NCBI GenBank assembly: GCA_017882065.1
Contig: JADGQD010000011.1
Location: 1-21,170 of the forward strand
Direction: 5' to 3'
Length of the DNA stretch: 21,170 nucleotides
Origin: Anaerolineales bacterium
GTDB taxonomy: Bacteria > Chloroflexota > Anaerolineae > Anaerolineales > Villigracilaceae
Shown: one piece after another, positions 1-5,980 of the stretch
Numbering within the stretch: the first letter of the stretch is position 1
Layout: every line of letters starts with the position of its first letter
Program-made: the position numbers and the translations under genes
Notes under the pieces: generated by a model
What the model was told of the DNA's origin: nothing
The model's database searches: none
What the model saw: the letters and a program-made list of their open reading frames with translations, nothing else

Positions 1-56
1 CAGTATAGCATATTTTACCGAATTCAACTCATAAAATAATCATATTAATAATTATT

Positions 57-148
57 GTATCTTCTCAATAATTGGGGGGAAGATGGGGGTTCGCAAGCGG
101 GCGAAGCCCGCTTGCGAACCCCCATACCCCACTTTTTTGAGAAGTTAC
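57..148. mobile_element. MITE-like palindromic element with 8-bp flanking direct repeats
   Basis: The ends at 57-68 (GTATCTTCTCAA) and 137-148 (reverse complement GTAACTTCTCAA) match at 11 of 12 positions. The exact 8-mer TAATTATT lies directly outside both ends (49-56 and 149-156), as expected of a target-site duplication. The centre is a perfect 20-bp inverted repeat (83-102 with 106-125) around a GAA loop, and the parts between ends and core also pair imperfectly, so the whole 92 bp can fold back. It contains no ORF. GTAA ends with 8-bp duplications are typical of the IS66 family, so a non-autonomous IS66-type derivative is my inference; no transposase is present. The rest of 1-299 is AT-rich sequence in which I see no convincing gene. 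The hairpin is too far from any visible upstream gene to call a terminator with confidence. Confidence 0.6.
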
Positions 149-287
149 TAATTATTCATAGGTAGAAGAGAAAGGTGTTCTTTGTCCACTGGCGGAGACG
201 CATGGTTTTCAGGAGGGCGTGCAGCATGGTTCTATTTTACATGATTATTCCCTGCTTTGGCGGGGGTTTAAACCTTCGCCGGAGCGA

Positions 288-293
288 TATAAT
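288..293 (+). promoter_or_regulatory. -10 box of tlyA, leaderless arrangement
   Basis: A perfect TATAAT ends six bases before the ATG at 300. The expected transcription start therefore falls on or next to the A of the start codon, giving a leaderless mRNA. No good -35 hexamer is seen 16-18 bases upstream, and no Shine-Dalgarno sequence precedes the ATG at normal spacing. Confidence 0.5.
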
Positions 294-299
294 CAACCC

Positions 300-1130
300 A
301 TGCAAAAAGTACGTTTGGACCTTTTGCTAGTCGAACGTAGACTGGTTGAATCGCGCACCAAAGCCCAGGCATTGGTAATGGCGGGACAGGTGCGCGTAGA
401 CGGGCAGGTGGAACTCAAAGCCTCCGCCGCCGTCTCCCCCGATGCACGACTGGACCTGGAAACCGGTCCGCGTTTCGTCTCGCGCGGCGGCGAAAAGCTG
501 GAGGCCGCGCTGGTGAACTTCCCGGTGGACGTGACCGGCCGCGTCTGTGCGGACGTGGGCTCGTCCACGGGCGGGTTCACAGACTGCCTGCTCCAGCACG
601 GGGCGGCCAAAGTCTATGCCATTGACGTGGGCAAGGGCCTGCTGCACTGGAAACTGCGCACCGATCCGCGCCTGGTGGTCATGGAAGAGACCAATGCCCG
701 GTATGTGGAGATCCTGCCGGAGCGGGTGAGCCTGGTGACGATGGATGCCTCGTTTATCTCGTTGAAGATCTTGCTGCCGGTGGTGAAGAACTGGCTGCGG
801 CCCTCACCCCCATCCCCTCTCCCGCTTGCGGGAGAGGGGGGCAGGGGGGCGGGAGATGAGGGGGTAATCGCCCTTATCAAACCCCAATTCGAAGCCGGGC
901 GCAAGGAGACGGCCCGCAATAAGGGCGTCATTCGCGATCCGGAAGTTCATAAAGCGGTGCTGGAGGATGTGCTGGCCTTCGCCCAGGGGCAGGGCTTCTC
1001 CGTGCGCGGACTGATCCGCAGCCCGCTGCTGGGGCCGAAGGGCAACGTCGAGTTCCTGGCGTGGCTGGGGATGGAGGATGCAGGGCAAACCGAACTCCCT
1101 GTACTGGTGCAGAGAGTCCTGGGAGAATGA
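300..1130 (+). CDS. tlyA: TlyA-family rRNA (cytidine-2'-O)-methyltransferase
   Basis: This is a TlyA/hemolysin-A family protein of 276 aa. Known members methylate the 2'-OH of cytidines in 16S and 23S rRNA (C1409 and C1920 in mycobacteria), using S-adenosylmethionine in the cytoplasm. Residues 2-62 form an S4 RNA-binding domain (VRLDLLLVERRLVESRTKAQ). SRGGEKLEAAL (61-71) is the family linker motif, CADVGSSTGGFTD (83-95) is the SAM-binding loop, and KPQFEAGR (194-201) carries a conserved lysine region. I chose the ATG at 300 because family proteins begin just before VRLDLLL; an in-frame GTG at 219 would add 27 unrelated residues. Residues 168-188 are foreign to the family and are encoded by a palindromic repeat inserted in frame, yet the downstream motifs stay intact. 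It is probably functional. Confidence 0.93.
   Translation: MQKVRLDLLLVERRLVESRTKAQALVMAGQVRVDGQVELKASAAVSPDARLDLETGPRFVSRGGEKLEAALVNFPVDVTGRVCADVGSSTGGFTDCLLQHGAAKVYAIDVGKGLLHWKLRTDPRLVVMEETNARYVEILPERVSLVTMDASFISLKILLPVVKNWLRPSPPSPLPLAGEGGRGAGDEGVIALIKPQFEAGRKETARNKGVIRDPEVHKAVLEDVLAFAQGQGFSVRGLIRSPLLGPKGNVEFLAWLGMEDAGQTELPVLVQRVLGE
801..863. repeat. Palindromic repeat inserted in frame in tlyA
   Basis: The 63-bp segment has a perfect 12-bp inverted repeat (814-825 with 828-839) around a TT loop. Its flanks, CCCTCACCCCCA on the left and a GATGAGGG-ended stretch on the right, pair imperfectly. It is exactly 21 codons long and encodes a proline/glycine-rich peptide (residues 168-188, PSPPSPLPLAGEG and onward) between the family segments VVKNWLRP and VIALIKPQFEAG. 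The CCCTCACCCC...CTCTCCCGC / GCGGGAGAGG pattern is one I recognise as a widespread dispersed bacterial repeat, but copy number here cannot be checked. Confidence 0.7.
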
Positions 1131-1196
1131 TCCGGTACGTTTTCTTCGTTGCTCTTTTTGGTTAGCGTGCAATTATTTCACATCAGGAGAATCCTC

Positions 1197-1688
1197 ATGG
1201 CAAAAATAGAGCCCCTCGTTCAAGATTTCCTGGCGCAGAAGAAGATCGCTGTGGTAGGCGTGTCCGATAAGCGCGAGACCGGCTGTAACTTGAATTATAA
1301 AAAGTTCAAGGCGGCCGGCTATCAGGTCTACGCGGTCAATCCGCGCATCACCACATACGATGGCGATCCATGTTACCCGGATTTGAAGTCCCTGCCGGAG
1401 AAGCCCGAAGCCGTCTTCATCCTTGCCAGCCCCAGAGTGACCGAGCAAATCGTCCGGCAGTGCGTGGAACTGGGCGTCAAGCACGTCTGGATGCACTGTA
1501 TGATGGGCACCAGGCCCGGTCTGGCGACGAGCATTTCCAGCGTCTCGCCCGAGGCGGTGCGCTTGTGCCGCGAAAACGGGATCGCGGTCATCCCCGGTTC
1601 GTGCCCGAACCAGTTTTTGAAGCCGGATTTCGCTCACGGCATGATGCGCGGGCTGTGGCGCGCATTTGGATTTCTTAACGTAGATTAG
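1197..1688 (+). CDS. CoA-binding domain protein (YccU-like)
   Basis: This 163-aa protein is a single CoA-binding Rossmann domain, like the small YccU/YneT-type proteins (about 140-170 aa) whose biological role is not settled. IAVVGVSDKRETGCNLNY (17-34) is the nucleotide-binding loop. YAVNPR (45-50), the central VFILASPR (73-80) and the C-terminal VIPGSCPNQFLKPDF (131-145) match the family pattern. The start is the ATG at 1197, because AGGAG lies seven bases upstream (1185-1189) and the family begins near here; an upstream ATG at 1149 would add 16 residues with no such site. It lies 66 bp after tlyA and may be cotranscribed. A strong terminator follows it at 1815-1839. Confidence 0.85.
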   Translation: MAKIEPLVQDFLAQKKIAVVGVSDKRETGCNLNYKKFKAAGYQVYAVNPRITTYDGDPCYPDLKSLPEKPEAVFILASPRVTEQIVRQCVELGVKHVWMHCMMGTRPGLATSISSVSPEAVRLCRENGIAVIPGSCPNQFLKPDFAHGMMRGLWRAFGFLNVD

Positions 1689-1718
1689 AGTTCATGGCTA
1701 AAACCCCGCGGGCAGGGG

Positions 1719-1808
1719 GATTGCTTCGGTCGCCGCCTGGGCGCAACGTGGCCCCTCCGGGGATGATATTGCACCCCTACAAATGCCGGCGGCTCGCTCG
1801 CAACGACA
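1719..1808. repeat. Dispersed GATTGCTT...GCAACGACA repeat, interrupted by a second element
   Basis: The left part (GATTGCTTCGGTCGCCGCC, 1719-1737) and the right part (GGCTCGCTCGCAACGACA, 1791-1808) are pieces of a dispersed repeat whose fuller copy lies at 4755-4863 in this window. The two copies share the end CTCGCAACGACAC. About 50 bases unrelated to that repeat separate the halves here (see 1738-1782). The region 1689-1814 otherwise has no supported gene; a 60-codon reading frame at 1694 reads through the repeat and is not credible. Confidence 0.55.
1738..1782. repeat. Short palindromic element nested in another repeat
   Basis: GGGCGCAA (1739-1746) can pair with TTGCACCC (1769-1776) with one mismatch. 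An inner hairpin CCCC-TCC-GGGG lies at 1752-1762. The end CCCCTAC (1774-1780) is the same terminal heptamer as the element at 8058-8108. It sits between the two halves of the surrounding repeat, which suggests nested insertion. Confidence 0.4.
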
Positions 1809-1814
1809 CACGGC

Positions 1815-1839
1815 TGGCGCGGCCTTCGCGCCATTTTTT
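1815..1839 (+). terminator. Rho-independent terminator upstream of lepA
   Basis: A 7-bp stem (TGGCGCG 1815-1821 with CGCGCCA 1827-1833) and a 5-base loop are followed directly by six T residues (1834-1839). It would end transcription coming from tlyA and the CoA-binding gene, and isolates lepA. Confidence 0.75.
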
Positions 1840-1840
1840 A

Positions 1841-1873
1841 ATTCCTTTGTGTAACTTTGTGTTCCTTCGTGGA
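1841..1873 (-). repeat. Dispersed CCACGAAG...ACACAAAG-type repeat
   Basis: On the minus strand the segment reads as spaced CCACGAAG, ACACAAAG and ACACAAAGG units with a periodicity of roughly 11-12 bases. I recognise this type of sequence as common in intergenic regions of Chloroflexota and some other bacteria. It lies between the terminator and the lepA -10 box and so occupies the place of the -35 region. Confidence 0.4.
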
Positions 1874-1884
1874 TAAAATTCGGT

Positions 1885-1890
1885 TATACT
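1885..1890 (+). promoter_or_regulatory. -10 box of lepA
   Basis: TATACT ends ten bases before the lepA ATG, which predicts a leader of only a few bases. No Shine-Dalgarno sequence lies in the intervening pyrimidine-rich stretch. A matching -35 hexamer is not evident. Confidence 0.45.
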
Positions 1891-1900
1891 TTCTCTGCCT

Positions 1901-3700
1901 ATGTCTGAAAAAATCCGCAACTTCTGCATCATCGCCCACATTGACCACGGCAAGTCCACCCTGGCCGACCGGCTCCTGCATCTCACCGGCACGGTCTCTG
2001 ACCGCGACACCACCGAGCAGATCCTCGACTCGATGGACTTGGAACGCGAGAAGGGCGTCACCATCAAGGCTTCTGCCGTACGCATGAAATATACTGCCGG
2101 CGACGGGCAGACCTACGAACTCAACCTGATCGACACCCCCGGCCACGTGGACTTCGGTTACGAAGTCAGCCGCGCCCTCAACGCCTGCGAAGGTGCGGTG
2201 CTGGTGGTGGACGCCAGCCAGGGCATCGAAGCCCAGACGCTCGCCAACCTGTACTCTGCCATCGAAGCGAACCTGGTCGTCATCCCGGTCATCAACAAGA
2301 TTGACCTCCCGTCGGCCCGGCCGGATGAGGTGGCCGAGGATGTCGGGAGCCTGCTCGGGGTCCCGCCCGAAACGGTACTGCGCGTCTCGGCCAAGGACGG
2401 AATAAATATCGAAGCGGTGCTCGAAGCCGTCGTCCGGAAAGTCCCGCCGCCCAAAGCGGACGAGGAGGCCCCCCTGCGCGCCCTGGTCTTCGACTCGCAC
2501 TACGACTCCTACAAGGGCGTCATCACCTACGTACGCGTGGTGGAAGGCAAATTGACCGCCAACGAAAGCATCCACCTGATGTCCACCGGCGTGGATGTAA
2601 AGCCAATCGAGGTGGGGATTTTCGCTCCCATGCTGAAACCGGTGCCGGGTCTGGCGGCGGGCGAGGTGGGCTACGTCGCCACCGGGCTGAAGACCGTCCA
2701 TGATGCCCGCGTCGGCGATACGATCACCAGCACCGCCCGTCCCGCTCCGGAACCGTTACCGGGCTACCGTACCCCCAAGCCGATGGTCTTCGCCGGGATC
2801 TACCCCGCCGAAGCCGATGATTATCAGTCCCTGCGCGAGGCGCTGGATAAACTGCAACTCAACGACGCTTCCCTGACCTTCCAGCCGGAGACCTCCCAGG
2901 CGCTGGGTTTCGGCTTCCGGGCCGGGTTCCTGGGTCTGTTCCACATGGAAATCATCCAGGAACGCCTGGAGCGCGAGTACGACCTGGACATGGTCTTCAC
3001 CGCCCCGACGGTGGCCTACGAAGTGATGATGCACGACGGCGCGACCAAAATCGTGGCCTCCCCGGCGGATTTGCCCGACGAGGGCCTGATCGCCGAAATC
3101 CGCGAGCCCTGGATGAACATTGAAATTATCACGCCCACGGATTTCTACGGCCCGATCATGGACCTGGTCACCAAACGGCGCGGCAACTATAAAAGCCAGG
3201 AATATCCTGCCCCGCACCGCGTCCAACTCAATTTCGAAATCCCGCTCTCCGAAATCATCATTGACTTTTTCGACGAACTCAAGAGTCGCACGCGCGGCTA
3301 CGCTTCGCTGGATTACCAGTTCGCCGAGTACCGCGCCGACGAGTTGCAGAAACTCGAAATCCTGGTCAATGGCGAGCCGGTGGATGCGCTGGCGGCGATT
3401 GTCCACGAGAAGGATGCGTATCACAAGGGCCAGCGCTTCATTACCAAACTCAAGAAACTGATCCCGCGCCAGTTGTTCGACGTGGCCATCCAGGCCTCTT
3501 CGGGCGGGCGCATCATCAGCCGCGCCAATGTCAAAGCCACCCGCAAGGATGTGCTTGCCAAATGCTACGGCGGCGACATCTCCCGCAAGAAGAAACTGCT
3601 CGAAAAGCAGAAGAAGGGCAAGAAGCGCCTGAAGATGATCGGCAACGTGGAAATCCCGCAGGAAGCCTTCATGGCGGTGTTGCGGTTGGAAGAGGATTAA
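1901..3700 (+). CDS. lepA: Elongation factor 4 (LepA GTPase)
   Basis: This is a full-length LepA/EF4 of 599 aa (usual about 600), a ribosome-associated GTPase implicated in translation under stress and in 30S subunit biogenesis. The GTPase motifs are all present: AHIDHGKST (12-20, P-loop), DTPGH (78-82), NKID (132-135) and SAK (163-165). EF-G-like domains III and V and the LepA-specific C-terminal domain follow, with the basic KKKLLEKQKKGKKRLK stretch and the typical ending near IPQEAFMAVLRLEED. The ATG at 1901 gives the standard N terminus (IRNFCIIAHIDHG). It is preceded by a terminator and its own -10 box. Nothing in it appears degraded. Confidence 0.98.
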   Translation: MSEKIRNFCIIAHIDHGKSTLADRLLHLTGTVSDRDTTEQILDSMDLEREKGVTIKASAVRMKYTAGDGQTYELNLIDTPGHVDFGYEVSRALNACEGAVLVVDASQGIEAQTLANLYSAIEANLVVIPVINKIDLPSARPDEVAEDVGSLLGVPPETVLRVSAKDGINIEAVLEAVVRKVPPPKADEEAPLRALVFDSHYDSYKGVITYVRVVEGKLTANESIHLMSTGVDVKPIEVGIFAPMLKPVPGLAAGEVGYVATGLKTVHDARVGDTITSTARPAPEPLPGYRTPKPMVFAGIYPAEADDYQSLREALDKLQLNDASLTFQPETSQALGFGFRAGFLGLFHMEIIQERLEREYDLDMVFTAPTVAYEVMMHDGATKIVASPADLPDEGLIAEIREPWMNIEIITPTDFYGPIMDLVTKRRGNYKSQEYPAPHRVQLNFEIPLSEIIIDFFDELKSRTRGYASLDYQFAEYRADELQKLEILVNGEPVDALAAIVHEKDAYHKGQRFITKLKKLIPRQLFDVAIQASSGGRIISRANVKATRKDVLAKCYGGDISRKKKLLEKQKKGKKRLKMIGNVEIPQEAFMAVLRLEED

Positions 3701-3704
3701 TTCA

Positions 3705-3752
3705 TGCAGGGGCGGACGGCGTCCGCCTTGGGCGAGTGCCGCTGGCTCCTAA
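3705..3752. repeat. Degraded two-hairpin repeat after lepA
   Basis: A perfect 7-bp stem (GGCGGAC 3711-3717 with GTCCGCC 3721-3727) has a GGC loop. A second part begins GGGCGAG and ends GGCTCCTAA. The GCAGGGGCGG start and CTCCTA end resemble a decayed copy of the element at 8058-8108 (GTAGGGGCGG...CCCCTAC). There is no T tract, so terminator function is doubtful. Confidence 0.4.
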
Positions 3753-3761
3753 GGTTTCAAT

Positions 3762-4880
3762 ATGCAAAATAATTCCTGGAAATCCGCCCGCGGCTGGCTA
3801 CCGGGGGTGCTCATCAGCCTGGTTGCGATTGCCGCAATCCTCTATTTTGTTGACCTGCAGCGCTTCGTGGACGCGGTTCGCTCGGCGAACTACTGGTTGC
3901 TGCTGGCGGTACTGGCCATCTCGTTTATCTGGCTCGCTGTGCGGGGGATGGTCTGGCGCACAATCCTCCGGGGGCGAGCCTCTTACCGGGACGTTTTCCT
4001 GACCTTGTGTGAAGGCTATCTGTTGAACAATTTTCTCCCCTTCCGCTTGGGAGAAATTGGCCGCGCCTTTTTGCTGGGACGCAAATCCAAACTGGGCTTC
4101 ATGGAAGTCCTTCCGACGATCGTCATCGAGCGCATCCTGGACCTGGCATTTGCCGCCGCTGTTCTGCTGAGTGCCGTCCCGTTCGTGGTCGGTGGTTCCG
4201 AGGCCGGTAAAGTTGCGATGATCATCGGCGGCGTGGTGGTGGTTGGGCTGGCGGCACTCTACATCCTGGCCCGCAACCGGGACTGGGCGTTGGGCCTGTT
4301 CCAGCGTCTTAGCACCCGCTGGCCCGGATTGCAGAAACGAGGCGGTGACTTCCTGGCTTCACTTTTCTCTGGCCTGTCCATCCTGACCGACGGCTGGCTG
4401 TTTGTCCGCGTTTTACTGTGGATGACGCTCAACTGGGCGATTGCCATCTTTCAATTTTATCTTTTGATCCTGGCGTTCTTTCCGCAGGCAACACCGGTCT
4501 GGTCCCTGTTTGGGCTGGGCGCGGTCGCTTTTGGCAATGCCATCCCGTCCCTGCCTGGTGCGGTGGGCATTTTCGAAGGCGCTCTTAGTGGCGCGATTAC
4601 GATCTTGAGTGGTGACCAGTCCACCGCGCTGGCTGCCGCGCTGACGGCGCACCTGTTCAATTATCTTTCCACTGGCATCATCGGCCTGTACGCGCTGTCC
4701 CGCGAAGGAGAGACGCTGATGGGTATCTACCGTCAGTTGCGGACGAGGCAAGGGTCATTGCCAGGAAGCCCCGCCGGGGCTGATGAAGCAATCCCTGGTT
4801 TGGGTGGGGAGATTGCTCACCCTTCGGGTACGATGTCGGTCGCTTCGCTCCCTCGCAACGACACGGAAAAGAAGGAATAA
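3762..4880 (+). CDS. Flippase-like membrane protein (LPG synthase TM-domain family)
   Basis: This 372-aa integral membrane protein has about eight hydrophobic segments and belongs to the UPF0104/AglD-like family related to the transmembrane part of MprF. Such proteins are often encoded beside polysaccharide genes and are thought to move lipid-linked substrates across the membrane. Diagnostic stretches are NNFLPFRLGEIGRAFLLGRK (89-108), TIVIERILDL (119-128) and the late PSLPGAVGIFEGAL (262-275). There is no C-terminal synthetase domain, so it is not a full lysyl-PG synthase. Residues from about 331 to 370 are encoded by a dispersed repeat (4755-4863) and form a polar tail not expected in the family. 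The ATG at 3762 gives a normal N terminus but has only a weak ribosome site. It lies two bases before the epimerase gene, so the two are probably cotranscribed. Confidence 0.85.
   Translation: MQNNSWKSARGWLPGVLISLVAIAAILYFVDLQRFVDAVRSANYWLLLAVLAISFIWLAVRGMVWRTILRGRASYRDVFLTLCEGYLLNNFLPFRLGEIGRAFLLGRKSKLGFMEVLPTIVIERILDLAFAAAVLLSAVPFVVGGSEAGKVAMIIGGVVVVGLAALYILARNRDWALGLFQRLSTRWPGLQKRGGDFLASLFSGLSILTDGWLFVRVLLWMTLNWAIAIFQFYLLILAFFPQATPVWSLFGLGAVAFGNAIPSLPGAVGIFEGALSGAITILSGDQSTALAAALTAHLFNYLSTGIIGLYALSREGETLMGIYRQLRTRQGSLPGSPAGADEAIPGLGGEIAHPSGTMSVASLPRNDTEKKE
4755..4863. repeat. Dispersed inverted-repeat element forming the 3' end of the flippase gene
   Basis: The outer ends TCATTGC (4755-4761) and GCAACGA (4855-4861) are inverted with one mismatch. 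Inner arms AGCAATC (4787-4793) and GATTGCT (4811-4817) are exactly inverted. GC-rich spacers of different content lie between. The pattern of TCATTGC...GAAGCAATC followed by GATTGCT...GCAACGACA is a dispersed repeat I recognise from many genomes. A broken copy lies at 1719-1808. Here it is translated in frame as the last roughly 40 residues of the membrane protein. Confidence 0.65.
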
Positions 4881-4882
4881 GC

Positions 4883-5908
4883 ATGTCCCGTAATTACTTC
4901 ATCACCGGCGGAGCCGGGTTCATCGGTTCCAACTATGTCAGCCGCCTTTTGGAACGCGGCGAAAAAGTCACCATCTTCGATAATCTCAGCCGGGCAGGTG
5001 CGCCGCGCAACCTGGCCTGGTTGCAGGAAAAATTCGGGGGAACCGCGTTCCGGCTCACGGTCGGGGACGTGCGCGACGCGGCCCTTTTAGAGGCCTCCAG
5101 CCGAGCGGCGGATGTCATTATCCATCTGGCGGGGCAGGTCGCGGTGACGACCTCCGTTGTTAACCCAAGAGAAGATTTTGAGATCAATGCCCAGGGGACG
5201 TTCAATGTGCTGGAAGCGGCGCGTCTCAACGAGCGCAAGCCGATCATCCTGTATGCCTCCACGAACAAGGTCTACGGCGGGATGGAGGATGTGAAAGTGG
5301 TGGAAGACGCCACCCGCTGGCGCTACGCGGACCTGCCGCTGGGCTGCCCGGAAACACAACCGCTCGACTTCCACTCGCCCTATGGCTGCTCGAAGGGCGC
5401 CGGCGACCAATACGTCCATGATTATGCAAGAATTTACGGTCTACGGTCTGTCGTTCTCCGTCAATCCTGCATCTACGGGCCGCGCCAGTTCGGCGTGGAG
5501 GACCAGGGCTGGGTGGCGTGGATGATCATCGCGGCTGTCACTGGCCGCCCGCTGACGATCTACGGCGACGGCAAACAGATCCGGGATGTGCTCCACGTGG
5601 ACGATTTGCTGAATGCCTATGACACCGCCATCGCCCGGATTGACCGGGTTAAGGGCCAGGTCTACAACCTGGGCGGCGGGCCGGAAAATACGATGTCCAT
5701 CTGGACCGAGTTCGGCCCGCTGCTGGAAAAACTGCTGGGCAAGCCCGTACCGGTGGCGCGCGGTGACTGGCGTCCCGGTGACCAGAAGGTCTTTGTGGCC
5801 GACATCCGCAAGGCGGGGCGGGAACTGGGCTGGAAACCGAAGGTGGGAGTGGAGGAGGGGGTGGGGAGGCTATTCGAGTGGGTGAGGGAGAACATGGATT
5901 TGTTCTAG
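4883..5908 (+). CDS. NAD-dependent epimerase, CDP-paratose 2-epimerase-like
   Basis: This 341-aa cytoplasmic protein is an extended short-chain dehydrogenase that modifies a nucleotide sugar. The N-terminal Rossmann loop is TGGAGFIGS (8-16). The catalytic part has STNKVYGG (126-133) and Y167-x3-K171. The stretches LDFHSPYGCSKGAGDQYVHD (161-180) and SCIYGPRQFGVEDQGWVAW resemble CDP-paratose/tyvelose 2-epimerases (RfbE type) more than GalE or RmlB, but the true substrate is uncertain. The start at 4883 has an AAGGAA site just upstream and lies two bases after the flippase stop. A terminator follows at 5916-5945. The usual partners for CDP-dideoxyhexose synthesis are not in this window. Confidence 0.85.
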   Translation: MSRNYFITGGAGFIGSNYVSRLLERGEKVTIFDNLSRAGAPRNLAWLQEKFGGTAFRLTVGDVRDAALLEASSRAADVIIHLAGQVAVTTSVVNPREDFEINAQGTFNVLEAARLNERKPIILYASTNKVYGGMEDVKVVEDATRWRYADLPLGCPETQPLDFHSPYGCSKGAGDQYVHDYARIYGLRSVVLRQSCIYGPRQFGVEDQGWVAWMIIAAVTGRPLTIYGDGKQIRDVLHVDDLLNAYDTAIARIDRVKGQVYNLGGGPENTMSIWTEFGPLLEKLLGKPVPVARGDWRPGDQKVFVADIRKAGRELGWKPKVGVEEGVGRLFEWVRENMDLF

Positions 5909-5915
5909 GAACCGG

Positions 5916-5945
5916 ACTTCCGAAGCAGAATACTTCGGAAGTTTT
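5916..5945 (+). terminator. Rho-independent terminator after the epimerase gene
   Basis: A perfect 10-bp stem (ACTTCCGAAG 5916-5925 with CTTCGGAAGT 5933-5942) has a 7-base loop and is followed by TTT and then AATT. It starts seven bases after the stop codon and would end the flippase-epimerase transcript. Confidence 0.75.
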
Positions 5946-5958
5946 AATTCCCCTGGGT

Positions 5959-5964
5959 TATAAT
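5959..5964 (+). promoter_or_regulatory. -10 box of the CDF transporter gene
   Basis: A perfect TATAAT lies 16 bases before the ATG at 5981, just downstream of the terminator, predicting a leader of about ten bases. There is no Shine-Dalgarno sequence and no clear -35 hexamer at 16-18 bases. Confidence 0.5.
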
Positions 5965-5980
5965 CGGGCCGTCCTGACCT

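Noticed and set aside
83..125. Strong hairpin as a terminator for a gene left of the window
   Set aside because: No upstream gene end is visible, no T tract follows directly, and the stem is the core of a larger element with TIRs and flanking duplication.
219..299. GTG start that would lengthen TlyA by 27 residues
   Set aside because: The added residues do not fit the family; the AGGAGG site is only two bases from the GTG, and the -10 box at 288-293 lies inside the extension.
1694..1876. 60-codon reading frame after the CoA-binding gene
   Set aside because: It is translated from dispersed repeats and a terminator; the peptide has the repeat signature RNDT and no domain.
1838..2701. 287-codon minus-strand frame opposite lepA
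   Set aside because: It is antisense to lepA, rich in His/Asp/Gly as expected of a GC-rich shadow frame, and starts and ends without gene signals.
3711..3727. Rho-independent terminator after lepA
   Set aside because: The stem is perfect but no T run follows it; it fits better as part of a degraded repeat.
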